Of a stretch of DNA of 26,675 nucleotides, positions 1-6,629 are shown piece after piece; the first letter of the stretch is position 1; every line of letters begins with the position of its first letter. A program made the position numbers and the translations under genes. Under the pieces are notes generated by a model that worked only from the letters and a program-made list of their open reading frames with translations, ran no database searches and was not told the DNA's origin. Origin of the DNA: CAYRMN01 sp964425575 (GTDB lineage Bacteria > Patescibacteriota > Patescibacteriia > 2-12-FULL-60-25). Location of the stretch: the NCBI GenBank assembly GCA_964425575.1, contig CAYRMN010000019.1:1-26675 (forward strand). Direction: 5' to 3'.

Positions 1-26
1 GAGTTCGATTCTCCATCGGTCCACCA
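1..26 (+). tRNA. tRNA 3' end (partial, isotype unknown)
   Basis: The window opens inside a tRNA. Bases 4-10 form a canonical T-loop (TTCGATT), flanked by GAG and CTC of the T-stem. The 3' acceptor strand TCGGTCC, discriminator A and an encoded CCA end at base 26. The 5' acceptor strand should therefore read GGACCGA. The anticodon lies outside the window, so the isotype cannot be named. Confidence 0.85.
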
Positions 27-29
27 CGT

Positions 30-64
30 AAAACCACACCTTCATGGGTGTGGTTTTGCTTTTT
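30..64 (+). terminator. Rho-independent terminator of the tRNA
   Basis: An 11-bp perfect stem (AAAACCACACC at 30-40 pairing with GGTGTGGTTTT at 47-57) has a 6-base loop and is followed by a T-rich stretch. It sits directly after the tRNA CCA end, so it ends the tRNA transcript and isolates it from the non-coding region that follows. Confidence 0.85.
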
Positions 65-127
65 GGTGCGGTTACGTAGCGCAGCCAATAGGGATATTGT
101 TTTGTGAAGTGAATTTGTTTATTTAAA

Positions 128-143
128 TGTTTCACGTGAAACA
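128..143. other. parS: parS site 1 (ParB binding palindrome)
   Basis: Exact TGTTTCACGTGAAACA, a perfect 16-bp palindrome matching the well-known bacterial parS consensus. Symmetry extends further here (AAA on the left, TTT on the right), making 22 bp. Confidence 0.93.
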
Positions 144-155
144 TTTTTATAGGAA

Positions 156-219
156 TGTGATTTATCACACCCTCGATCTACCATCCTATCTATATTGACT
201 GACATTTCGAGGGTGTGAT
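156..219. repeat. Nested inverted repeats between parS sites 1 and 2
   Basis: ATCACACCCTCGA (164-176) is the exact reverse complement of 207-219, with a 30-base loop. Its left arm also pairs with TGTGAT at 156-161 through a 2-base centre, so two alternative structures share the arm. No T-run follows, so it does not look like a terminator. It may be a protein-binding or strand-extrusion element of the origin region. Confidence 0.6.
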
Positions 220-357
220 GGATCGATCTTCTACTACGATTCAAAATAATCCATCAGATGTAGTTGATAACAATTATAAAATTAGCTCGGTTCATTAATA
301 TTAACTGACGAGCAGGTTTTTTGCTTATATTCTAGAATGAAACGAGATGTTAAAAAG

Positions 358-373
358 TGTTTCACGTGAAACA
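358..373. other. parS: parS site 2
   Basis: Exact TGTTTCACGTGAAACA, 230 bp after site 1. Confidence 0.93.
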
Positions 374-500
374 TTAATAAAGAATCTAAGATTTACCGGC
401 GATTGCTAACCGTTTTTTTACTCAAAACCTTTTTTAGATCTCAACTGAATGAATCTAAACGAGCTGAGGAAAAAAATGGAAATATGTAGAGATATAGAAA

Positions 501-516
501 TGTTTCACGTGAAACA
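501..516. other. parS: parS site 3
   Basis: Exact TGTTTCACGTGAAACA, 143 bp after site 2. Flanked by AAA and TTT, so the palindrome is extended as in site 1. Confidence 0.93.
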
Positions 517-717
517 TTTTTTTGTAAGTAGCGTAATTCATTATATTCTTCGATCATTTTGACAGACCAATGCGCATTACGGCTCTATGCATTATGCATT
601 TACGGCTTAAAAACTTCATGAATTTAATTTATAATGACTATGAACCCATCTTATAAAAGGTGAAATGTAACCAATGAAGAAGAGTTTTTCGTAAAAACAG
701 AAGACATTTTTAATGAA

Positions 718-733
718 TGTTTCACGTGAAACA
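718..733. other. parS: parS site 4
   Basis: Exact TGTTTCACGTGAAACA, 217 bp after site 3. Confidence 0.93.
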
Positions 734-843
734 TATTCAGAAAACGTAAATTTTTAATATGTTTATAAATTGTTGATAAATTCTTTGTTAAAATACATAC
801 TGCACTGTATTTTGAATATATCAGAAGTTAGTATGATTAATAA

Positions 844-859
844 TGTTTCACGTGAAACA
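844..859. other. parS: parS site 5
   Basis: Exact TGTTTCACGTGAAACA, 126 bp after site 4. This is the last copy before the first gene, and no further copy was seen in the rest of the window. Confidence 0.93.
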
Positions 860-977
860 CTGTATAGGGAATATAATAAATATTTTACGACTCTTAGTCG
901 GCAGTTTATGGAAACTACGAGTAAAATATTGTGAAGAAATGAGATTTCAATAAAAAAAGAGAGAATGTTAATTAAAC

Positions 978-1006
978 TTGACAAATCTCATAAAAAATGC
1001 TATCGT
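978..1006 (+). promoter_or_regulatory. Sigma70-type promoter of the secreted protein gene
   Basis: A perfect -35 box TTGACA (978-983), a 17-bp spacer and a -10 box TATCGT (1001-1006). The -35 overlaps a TTG that could be read as an in-frame start, which argues that translation begins downstream at 1044. Confidence 0.7.
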
Positions 1007-1043
1007 TTATTTATTAATTCTTTCATTTATATTAGGGAATAGT

Positions 1044-1652
1044 ATGCAAAAAGTATTTATTGCAGTCGTTGCTCTGATGAGTTTTATGCCAGTCGTTGCG
1101 CAAGCGAGCGTGGTAACGGCGGATGATATTCAGCGCTTAACAATTGATGCACAGCGTCAAAATGATGGATGTAAGCTTGTGGATTTTGCTTTGAACACGC
1201 AGGGAAATATGAGTGATCTCCCTACCTGGAAGAATCTCAATCTTCCGAACGGAGTAGTGCTTCGCATGCCATGGTCTCCAATGTGGAGACTCGTTGGAAA
1301 ACAGATTCCTTGGTTTGAAAAGAAGAGTGACACCTCCTACGAGGTTGGGCCTTTTCAGGGAGGGGATGGATGTGGCTTATATCGTAAATACATTTTAGAA
1401 ATTGCGACGAATAAAACAATTGCGCAGCGTTTTGCGAAGCCCCATGAAGGGGATGCGGAGGGTGTTATCGACGAGCGAATGACATTGAATGGAAAAAAGA
1501 TTGCCCTTATTTCACATCCATTGGGCATGTGTGAACAGCAGTCTGTTGCGGTTGAAGTGAAGAGAGCAAAAAAGATACATACAATTGTCGTGACACATCG
1601 TTGTGGAGCTATTGATGGAAATATGATGCGTATGGTTGCGGGCATGAAGTAA
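1044..1652 (+). CDS. Secreted hypothetical protein
   Basis: This 202-residue protein is not one I recognise. The start at 1044 is chosen because an upstream in-frame TTG at 978 is the -35 box of the promoter, and because the ATG at 1044 opens on a textbook signal peptide: a short basic N-terminus, a hydrophobic run and an AQA|S cleavage site at about residue 20-21. The mature part contains several cysteines (CKL, DGCGLY, GMC, HRC) that could form disulfides outside the membrane, and ends without a second membrane segment. It is a single-gene unit with its own promoter and terminator, next to the parS region. The role is unknown; export to the envelope or outside is the only supported statement. 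Confidence 0.8.
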   Translation: MQKVFIAVVALMSFMPVVAQASVVTADDIQRLTIDAQRQNDGCKLVDFALNTQGNMSDLPTWKNLNLPNGVVLRMPWSPMWRLVGKQIPWFEKKSDTSYEVGPFQGGDGCGLYRKYILEIATNKTIAQRFAKPHEGDAEGVIDERMTLNGKKIALISHPLGMCEQQSVAVEVKRAKKIHTIVVTHRCGAIDGNMMRMVAGMK

Positions 1653-1672
1653 CGCAACGCTCTCTTTTCCTG

Positions 1673-1706
1673 CAATACGAGATCCTTACGGGTCTCGTAT
1701 TGTTTT
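1673..1706 (+). terminator. Rho-independent terminator
   Basis: A 13-base arm at 1673-1685 (CAATACGAGATCC) pairs with 1690-1702 except for one position, with a 4-base TTAC loop and then TTTT. It ends the secreted-protein transcript. Confidence 0.85.
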
Positions 1707-1745
1707 ACGCGATTTTTAATAATTCAGATCAGGCGCTGTCATACA

Positions 1746-1775
1746 GTTGATTCAAATCAACGTTTATTGTACAAG
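1746..1775 (+). promoter_or_regulatory. Promoter with palindromic operator of TrmB regulator 1
   Basis: The -35 TTGATT (1747-1752), a 17-bp spacer and the -10 TACAAG (1770-1775) are followed after 6 bases by the ATG at 1782, so the transcript should start at or next to the start codon. An inverted repeat GTTGATT-CA-AATCAAC (1746-1761) covers the -35 box and is a natural site for autoregulation. Confidence 0.65.
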
Positions 1776-1781
1776 ATTGTC

Positions 1782-2570
1782 ATGATCATCAAGAAGAAAC
1801 ATGACAATGTATTACATCAACTCGCGCTCGCAGGATTATCGGAGAGCGAAGCGGCATTTTATCTGGCTGCAGTTCAATTGGGGAGAGCCTCGGTACGAAA
1901 AATAGCAAGCAAAGCAGGTTTGAATCGTAGTTCATCGTATGCCGTGTTTGATCATTTAAAATCTCGTGGTTTGGTGAGCGCGGTGAAAAAAGGCGGAAAG
2001 AATGTCATCGAACCAATTGAGCCTTGGAGATTTTTAGAAAAACAGAAAGAACAGTTAGTCTCTTTAGAACAGAGTATAGAAGAGTTGAATGATCTGTTTC
2101 GGGTTGCTCAGAAAGAACCAGGCGTAAAATTCTCTGAAGGAGAGGAGGGGCTGAAGAATGTACTAAAAATGATTTTGGAAGAAACAAAAGAAGTCTGCAT
2201 CTTTGGGGATGGAGATGCATTTAAACGCGCTATTCCAGGTTGGACAGAAAGGTATTCTCTGAAGCGTGCAGACAGGGGGATTAAGGCTCGAGTGATTTTG
2301 CGTGGAACGTCAGAAGCGATTGCGTCTCTCAAGAAACTACGAAACTCCCAGAGCAAGAAGCATGAGCTCACACGCATTCATCTTTTTCCGGAGGCGATGA
2401 ATATCGTTGGTGGTTTTGATGTGTATGGAACGAAAACGATTCTCTATTCATTTGATGAAAAAAACGTGGCTGTGGTTATTGAGAGTGTGATGATCAGTAA
2501 GATGATGAAATCAATTTTTGAGATTCTATGGTCGCTGGCGGAAACGTATGATCGGACATTGCTGAGATGA
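1782..2570 (+). CDS. TrmB-family transcriptional regulator 1
   Basis: 262 residues. The N-terminal ~75 residues form a winged helix-turn-helix of the TrmB type (GLSESEAAFYLAAVQLG, then ASVRKIASKAGLNRSSSYAV as turn and recognition helix, then DHLKSRGLV leading into the wing). A linker helix rich in Glu and Lys follows, then an alpha/beta C-terminal domain like the effector-binding part of TrmB proteins (VCIFGDGDAFKRAI..., ARVILRG..., ILYSF). TrmB proteins are mostly known from archaea as sugar-responsive regulators and are frequent in Patescibacteria. The start at 1782 replaces an in-frame TTG at 1767 because the -10 box lies between them. It stands alone, but is followed after 114 bp by the SemiSWEET gene, a possible target. 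The ligand is unknown. Confidence 0.85.
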   Translation: MIIKKKHDNVLHQLALAGLSESEAAFYLAAVQLGRASVRKIASKAGLNRSSSYAVFDHLKSRGLVSAVKKGGKNVIEPIEPWRFLEKQKEQLVSLEQSIEELNDLFRVAQKEPGVKFSEGEEGLKNVLKMILEETKEVCIFGDGDAFKRAIPGWTERYSLKRADRGIKARVILRGTSEAIASLKKLRNSQSKKHELTRIHLFPEAMNIVGGFDVYGTKTILYSFDEKNVAVVIESVMISKMMKSIFEILWSLAETYDRTLLR

Positions 2571-2670
2571 GTTGTTGATACAGGACAACAATTTTTTCTT
2601 TTAACTATAGCGAAAAGCGGGGGAGACATGAAACGTTATCCAGAAAACTGAGCTTCTTTTTTATTTCTTC

Positions 2671-2676
2671 TATACT
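2671..2676 (+). promoter_or_regulatory. -10 box immediately before the SemiSWEET start
   Basis: TATACT ends 8 bases before the ATG at 2685. The -35 region (CTGAGC, 2648-2653) is weak at a 17-bp spacing. It predicts a leaderless or nearly leaderless mRNA. Confidence 0.55.
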
Positions 2677-2684
2677 GTCCGTAT

Positions 2685-2960
2685 ATGATCATCGAATCAC
2701 TCACCACCTGCGCTGGTATTGCTATGTCGTTTGGTTATTTTCCTCAAGCATATAAACTGTGGCGCACGAAGAAGGCAGATGAGATTTCACTGGCATCGAC
2801 GCTCCTCTTTGCGGTTGGAACGCTGATCTGGACGATCTATGGTTTTGTTAGAATGGATTGGACCATTGTTGCGAGTTTTGTGTTCGGCATGATCGGCTCT
2901 TGGTCGGTGTTCATTCTTACTTTTTATTTTCAGCGCTATGTAACCACAACGACGGAGTAA
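2685..2960 (+). CDS. SemiSWEET-family sugar transporter
   Basis: 91 residues with three hydrophobic helices, the size of bacterial SemiSWEETs, which work as dimers in the cytoplasmic membrane and carry sugars by facilitated diffusion. The diagnostic PQ motif is at residues 20-21 (GYFPQAYKLWRTK), followed by the typical ADEISLASTLLFAVGTLIW stretch and IYG. The stop is separated by only 4 bases from the next gene, so the two are co-transcribed. The preceding gene codes for a TrmB regulator, and TrmB proteins often respond to sugars, so regulation by it is plausible but not shown. Confidence 0.85.
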   Translation: MIIESLTTCAGIAMSFGYFPQAYKLWRTKKADEISLASTLLFAVGTLIWTIYGFVRMDWTIVASFVFGMIGSWSVFILTFYFQRYVTTTTE

Positions 2961-2964
2961 TAAT

Positions 2965-3540
2965 ATGCAAAATATTGTAGATTTTCTGTTTGAGATCGGC
3001 ATGTTGGCAAAAACGCCTCGAAGTGGTTTTCAGTTTCTTGGCTCAGGTCATCAGAGTGTAGCTGAGCATCTTTGCCGGACCGCCTATGTGGGATATGTAC
3101 TAGCTTCGCTGGCTGGAGATGCAGATGTTGGGCAAACGGTTCTCATGTGTCTCTTTCATGATATGGCCGAAGGACGGACAGGCGATCTGAACTACGTCAA
3201 TCAAAAATATGTTCATGCTGATGAGAGACAGGTTCTTGAAGACATGACTCAAAAACTGCCATTTGGTCATGGCATGAAAGCGATTCTTGACGCCTATCAT
3301 CAACGAGACTCGAAGGAGTCATTGCTTGCTAAAGATGCGGATAATATCGAGTGGCTTTTATCGTTAAGAGAACAAGCGGATAATGGGAATGCGCGAGCAG
3401 AGGAATGGATGAGACATGCTGTGAAGCGATTAAAGACGGAAGAGGGGAAAATGCTCACGATGCATATTCTCCGAACGGCCTCCGATCATTGGTATGCAGA
3501 TCCGGATAGCACATGGTGGGTAGATCGGAATAAGCGTTAA
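2965..3540 (+). CDS. HD-domain 5'-deoxynucleotidase-like hydrolase
   Basis: 191 residues matching the HD_3/YfbR-HDDC2 type of metal-dependent phosphohydrolase. Metal ligands are visible in the family order: H35 in SVAEHLCR, H65-D66 in FHDMAE followed by GD, and D125 in AKDADNIEW. Relatives remove the 5' phosphate from (deoxy)nucleoside monophosphates in the cytoplasm. A GGAG Shine-Dalgarno sequence lies inside the end of the upstream SemiSWEET gene, as expected for an internal operon gene. Substrate specificity cannot be read from the sequence. Confidence 0.82.
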   Translation: MQNIVDFLFEIGMLAKTPRSGFQFLGSGHQSVAEHLCRTAYVGYVLASLAGDADVGQTVLMCLFHDMAEGRTGDLNYVNQKYVHADERQVLEDMTQKLPFGHGMKAILDAYHQRDSKESLLAKDADNIEWLLSLREQADNGNARAEEWMRHAVKRLKTEEGKMLTMHILRTASDHWYADPDSTWWVDRNKR

Positions 3541-3566
3541 AGATGAAGGCTTGTTAGAGAGCGGTG

Positions 3567-3572
3567 TATACT
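3567..3572 (+). promoter_or_regulatory. -10 box for the secreted repeat protein
   Basis: TATACT ends 6 bases before the ATG at 3579, the ideal distance for transcription to begin on the start codon. No good -35 is visible at 17 bp. Confidence 0.5.
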
Positions 3573-3578
3573 ATTGGT

Positions 3579-4499
3579 ATGATTGTTTTGAAACAGATGT
3601 TTGGGATTTTTACGGTATATGCTTTGCTTTTTGGTGGATGGTCTGTATTTGCTATGGGTAGTGCTAATTATGCTATTAACTGGGATTCGCTGAATAGCGG
3701 AGGCAGGGATGAGAGCTCATCAACCAACTATCAGCTTATTGATACTGCGGGAGAACAGGCGACCGGATCAAGTACCAGCGCCAGCTACACGCTTCAGGCT
3801 GGATATCGCTTTGGAGATACGGACGCGACCATTTTATCGTTTGAGATCGGCACACAGGAAAACGGGACGAGAGTCGCGTACTCTGCGTTTAATAATGCTG
3901 GCAAAACAGTTACGGTTACTACGGCAGTAGATTTTTCGGTCGGGAATTTTATTGGCGTCATAGAAAATACTGGTGCGGCAGAACGTGTTGCAATAGGAAA
4001 AATAACATCGATTGTAGGAACTGTCCTGACGGTTGATGCGTGGACGGGCGATCAGGCTTCGATCAGTGCTTCTCCGGCCGGAGGAGATGATTTTGTCTAT
4101 CGTTTACAGGGCGCTGCGGCACAGCTGGGAAATTTGTCCACCAACGGTGTTGCCACGTCATTGACCAGAACGAATGTAATTTCGAATGTCCCGACGGGTT
4201 ATACGGTGTATGTGAATACAGATGGAAATTTACGCAGCGGAGGGTCGTTTATCGCGAATGTTGGAGACGGAGCAGTATCAGCCAGTTCGGAAGAATATGG
4301 CGCCAGTACACTCGGAGCAACTGCTACAAGCACGGGGAGTGATTTTGCACTCGCGACTTCAACGCGTGCCATTCAGCAGAGTGCGAGTTTTGCTGATGGT
4401 GATCGTGTAGGATTGATTTATAAGGCTGCCATCTCTCATACCACAGCTGCCACCAATTATTCTCAGCAAGTATATTATACGATCACCGCGAATTTTTGA
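3579..4499 (+). CDS. Secreted cell-surface protein
   Basis: 306 residues from the ATG at 3579, preferred over an in-frame start at 3564 because the -10 TATACT lies between them. An N-terminal signal peptide (basic start, hydrophobic FGIFTVYALLFGGWSVFA) is followed by a mature protein rich in Ser, Thr, Gly, Ala and Asn with almost no Cys. Motifs such as STNYQLIDTAGEQATGSSTS, then SYTLQAGYRFG, are typical of beta-rich envelope proteins I associate with Patescibacteria. The middle part (GKTVTVTTAVDFSVGNFIGVIENTG..) looks like a beta-sandwich. No sortase motif or second membrane helix is visible, so it may be released or bound non-covalently to the surface. The function is unknown. Confidence 0.75.
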   Translation: MIVLKQMFGIFTVYALLFGGWSVFAMGSANYAINWDSLNSGGRDESSSTNYQLIDTAGEQATGSSTSASYTLQAGYRFGDTDATILSFEIGTQENGTRVAYSAFNNAGKTVTVTTAVDFSVGNFIGVIENTGAAERVAIGKITSIVGTVLTVDAWTGDQASISASPAGGDDFVYRLQGAAAQLGNLSTNGVATSLTRTNVISNVPTGYTVYVNTDGNLRSGGSFIANVGDGAVSASSEEYGASTLGATATSTGSDFALATSTRAIQQSASFADGDRVGLIYKAAISHTTAATNYSQQVYYTITANF

Positions 4500-4536
4500 T
4501 TTTTTTGTAAAAGAAAAAGCCCGCGTCCGGTCGCGG
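4500..4536 (-). terminator. Terminator of the methyltransferase-HDO operon
   Basis: Read on the minus strand, CCGCG-N6-CGGG pairs (arms 4521-4525 and 4532-4536) and is followed by CTTTTTCTTTT. It lies just after the 105-aa gene and also borders the end of the plus-strand surface-protein gene. Confidence 0.7.
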
Positions 4537-4540
4537 TGCC

Positions 4541-4858
4541 TCAGAGGGAGAGGGAAGGGGCGGAGATCGGCATCCCATTCGGGTCGAGCCACGTGACGGT
4601 AAAATCCATCTCTTCGAGCATGGCCAGATGCGCTTTCGTGTCTTCTCCGTTCTGGAGAGCATGCCCTATGTAGGTCGCCCAGGGCATTCTCCAGTGATTG
4701 CGATAGAGTTCATCGGCCCTGCATCTTACGGGCCAGATCACTCGTTCTTTACCTCGTTGAGTGATGTAGACGTCAGACCCTCCTTTTTTCGTCAGTAGTA
4801 GAGAAGCTACGTGAAGTGGCCGGGTGAGCAGCGCACGGACTCCTTGAAGAATCGGCAT
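4541..4858 (-). CDS. Small hypothetical protein in HDO operon
   Basis: 105 residues that I do not recognise. The start is well supported: AAAGGAGG lies 5 bases before the ATG on the minus strand, one of the strongest Shine-Dalgarno sequences in the window. It follows the HDO gene by 66 bp on the same strand and precedes the operon terminator, so it is the last gene of a methyltransferase-HDO-small protein operon. The sequence is soluble-looking, basic at the N-terminus and tryptophan-containing in the middle (RNHWRMPWATYIGHAL), with an acidic segment after it (LAMLEEMDFTVTWLD). No signal peptide or membrane helix is convincing. Confidence 0.7.
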   Translation of the reverse strand: MPILQGVRALLTRPLHVASLLLTKKGGSDVYITQRGKERVIWPVRCRADELYRNHWRMPWATYIGHALQNGEDTKAHLAMLEEMDFTVTWLDPNGMPISAPSLSL

Positions 4859-4924
4859 TGTGCCTCCTTTCGCATCAACACAATGAAGAAGAGTAGGATT
4901 TTCGTCAATAGTCCTAAGGGTCTC

Positions 4925-5545
4925 TTAAAAGCCACCAATAATACGTAGCAATAATGCTCGGAGAATCTCAATTCCTTCCCTCAACTCTTCGCCGTTCGTG
5001 ATGGAGTTTTTTGATTCAGCTCGTTCGGCGTTAATAGCATTATAGAGAGCTGCGCTATGGATGACGTCGACGGCTCCATGAACGGTGGTGTAGGTCATTT
5101 CTTGTGAGCCCTGTCTTTCAGCGAGCTCGGCAAGATACAGCATGAACTGAGAAATAAACTGCTCAAAGAAAGCCATCATTACGAGGATTTTTACTCCAGA
5201 AAATTTACTAATGAATTGACGGACATTTTTTAACTCCTGAGAGACAGCAAGATAATCCACTTCGTTCGGAAGGGCGTTCGCAGCCTGGGCAAATACTCTG
5301 AGCATGCCGGGATGGTTGTCTCTGATTTCTTCTTCAAGATTATCTCGGATAATCTGTCGCGCGATTTCGCTATGTGATGAAAGATAGGCAGCCGTCATCC
5401 AGGCGATGAAGTTACCTTCGAGCACGGCGGCATAGCGACCGATGAGTCTTCGTTGTTGTTCTGAAGATAGTGTCTCGATGGCCGGCAAACCATCAATCAG
5501 TTTTTTGACGGAAGCTGTAAGTATATCTTGTAGCATGTTTCGCAT
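4925..5545 (-). CDS. Heme-oxygenase-like diiron protein (HDO), copy 1
   Basis: 206 residues, all-helical. Candidate iron ligands are E43 (LEGNF), E73 and H78 (EIRDNHPGMLR), E128 (FFEQF) and H156, D160, H163 (VHGAVDVIH). The H-x3-D-x2-H pattern and the N-L-x-x-E...H segment are those of iron-containing redox enzymes in the TenA/PqqC/UndA/CADD fold. Known members oxidise, decarboxylate or cleave small substrates with dioxygen. The start at 5545 is chosen for an AGGAGG site 5 bases upstream and because it matches the paralogue at 10621, whose ligands are shifted by exactly four residues throughout. An earlier ATG at 5638 overlaps the methyltransferase stop (ATGA) and would add 31 residues; it remains possible. 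It is downstream of a methyltransferase in the same operon, and the operator region lies near 6427-6559. The substrate is unknown. Confidence 0.75.
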   Translation of the reverse strand: MRNMLQDILTASVKKLIDGLPAIETLSSEQQRRLIGRYAAVLEGNFIAWMTAAYLSSHSEIARQIIRDNLEEEIRDNHPGMLRVFAQAANALPNEVDYLAVSQELKNVRQFISKFSGVKILVMMAFFEQFISQFMLYLAELAERQGSQEMTYTTVHGAVDVIHSAALYNAINAERAESKNSITNGEELREGIEILRALLLRIIGGF

Positions 5546-5589
5546 ATTCCTCCTCTCAATTTCATCAGTGATGGAATGGAAGGGAGGCA

Positions 5590-5612
5590 GCCGGTCTGAT
5601 GCGAAGACCGGC
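5590..5612 (-). other. Hairpin between methyltransferase and HDO genes
   Basis: A perfect 7-bp GC-rich stem (GCCGGTC / GACCGGC) with a 9-base loop lies in the 89-bp gap and has no T-run. It could stabilise or process the operon mRNA, or partly uncouple the two genes. Confidence 0.45.
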
Positions 5613-5634
5613 AAGCGAAGGTCGGACGGACGGA

Positions 5635-6411
5635 TCATGCGCGATCGGCCACGAACAGGATGTGATGTTCGGGGACGATCGGAAGATCGATGCCAAGGTC
5701 TTCTTCGTGGGTGACGTGGAAACCGTAGCGATCGAACGTCTCGCGCCAGGCGGCGGTCGTACGGAAGTTTCCTGGGACAGGGATTGCAGCTCCTGGATGG
5801 AGGCCCCGATTGTAGAGCCAGTCGACGAATGCCTGACAGTCGTAGGGCATAACCATGTCATCCACCACAGATTCGATGACAATGAGCCGCTTGGTGATGT
5901 GACTCAGACGTTCGATCGCTATATCCGGATCGTTGCAGTGATGAAAGGCCGCGATCGCGAGGGCGGTATCGATTTCGGCCGGACAGTCTTTCCACTCTTG
6001 ATGAAAGGGCAGGCCTCGGACTTCTGGTATGCGATAATCCGCTATGTCGAACAGAGTGAGGTTGTAGCCTGCCTGTGTCAGCAATTGGCTCACCTGACCA
6101 TCACCGCTGGCGAAGTCCAAGACCTTGGATCCAAGAACGTGGGCTCGAATTTGAGCCATGATGACGCTCGCCCGATCAGCCAAGCGTTCATGGATGACGT
6201 CTTGATGGACGGAGAGTAACGCCGAGACTTGTTCAGCAGCGTGCATCTCGTCGGTCTCGTCTTGGAAGATGCGCGCCAGCGCTGGTGGAAGATCGCGTCG
6301 CTCCTGCCAGGAACAGTTCAGTTGATTCAGGATAAGCTGCACGATCCAATAGAGCTTATCGCTTGAGACGGTGCGGATGCAGTTGGTGTAAAGGGCACTA
6401 GTTGACTCCAC
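5635..6411 (-). CDS. SAM-dependent methyltransferase in HDO operon
   Basis: 258 residues, class I methyltransferase. Motif I is KVLDFASGDGQVSQLL (residues about 93-108), followed by an acidic strand end (TLFDIADYR) and a motif IV-like DTALAIAAFHHCNDPDIAI, then KRLIVIESV. An extra N-terminal helical part of about 90 residues and a C-terminal cap (VPGNFRTTAAWRETFDRYGF) frame the fold and probably define a small-molecule substrate. The start is GTG, with no Shine-Dalgarno; the whole N-terminus reads as natural helical protein. It is the first gene of a reverse operon with the HDO protein, divergent from TrmB regulator 2. Base composition is noticeably more GC-rich than in neighbouring genes, which may reflect transfer. 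The methyl acceptor is unknown. Confidence 0.8.
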   Translation of the reverse strand: MESTSALYTNCIRTVSSDKLYWIVQLILNQLNCSWQERRDLPPALARIFQDETDEMHAAEQVSALLSVHQDVIHERLADRASVIMAQIRAHVLGSKVLDFASGDGQVSQLLTQAGYNLTLFDIADYRIPEVRGLPFHQEWKDCPAEIDTALAIAAFHHCNDPDIAIERLSHITKRLIVIESVVDDMVMPYDCQAFVDWLYNRGLHPGAAIPVPGNFRTTAAWRETFDRYGFHVTHEEDLGIDLPIVPEHHILFVADRA

Positions 6412-6629
6412 GTTAGTCTCTCATTCTGTCGTCAATTTTATGACGACATTAAAGAATAGGTTAAAATGCGGTTTTTGTCAAGTATAAAATACCGTATTTT
6501 AGCATAAAAATGTCATATATTGACAAACGTCGTCATATTTATGACAATAATATATGACGGTTCTCTTCCTAATGTAGAGAAGAAAATGACTTAGTGAGTT
6601 TGTTGTCACTCTTCCTCCTCTATTTTTTT
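6412..6629. promoter_or_regulatory. Divergent operator region with multiple TGTCA palindromes
   Basis: The 218-bp gap between the methyltransferase and TrmB 2 holds several perfect inverted repeats: TGTCGTCA-N6-TGACGACA (6427-6448), TAAAATA-N3-TATTTTA (6485-6501), TGTCA-N5-TGACA (6511-6525), GTCATA-TT-TATGAC (6532-6545), and CGTCATAT (6531-6538) with ATATGACG (6552-6559). The repeated TGTCA/TGACA core points to a set of sites for one dimeric regulator, most likely the adjacent TrmB. The first palindrome covers the probable promoter region of the methyltransferase operon. Confidence 0.7.

Larger units (their letters stand above)
65..977. other. AT-rich non-coding region, probable centromere/origin-proximal locus
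   Basis: About 0.9 kb without a credible gene on either strand. It is clearly more AT-rich than the coding DNA that follows. It holds five perfect 16-bp parS palindromes (128, 358, 501, 718, 844), a 13-bp inverted repeat with a 30-base loop (164-219), a TGTGAT-TT-ATCACA palindrome (156-169), a small ATGCAT-T-ATGCAT palindrome and short GCATT(T)ACGGCT repeats near 574-606. One DnaA-box-like site with a single mismatch, TTATCAACA, lies on the reverse strand near 771-779. By analogy with other bacteria, clustered parS sites mark the origin-proximal domain where ParB loads. No parA, parB or dnaA gene is visible in the window, so the origin itself is an inference. Confidence 0.7.

Noticed and set aside
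128..859. Regularly repeated 16-mers as a possible CRISPR array
   Set aside because: Spacing is irregular (126 to 230 bp), the unit is a perfect palindrome equal to parS, and there are no cas genes.
763..984. 73-aa reverse-strand ORF in the parS region
   Set aside because: It reads through a parS site and AT-rich spacer, has no ribosome-binding site, and its composition matches non-coding DNA.
978..1043. Upstream TTG start for the secreted protein
   Set aside because: The TTG is part of the -35 box TTGACA, and a normal signal peptide begins at 1044.
5599..6219. 206-aa plus-strand ORF antisense to the methyltransferase
   Set aside because: The opposite strand carries clear methyltransferase motifs; this ORF is a shadow of GC-rich coding DNA.
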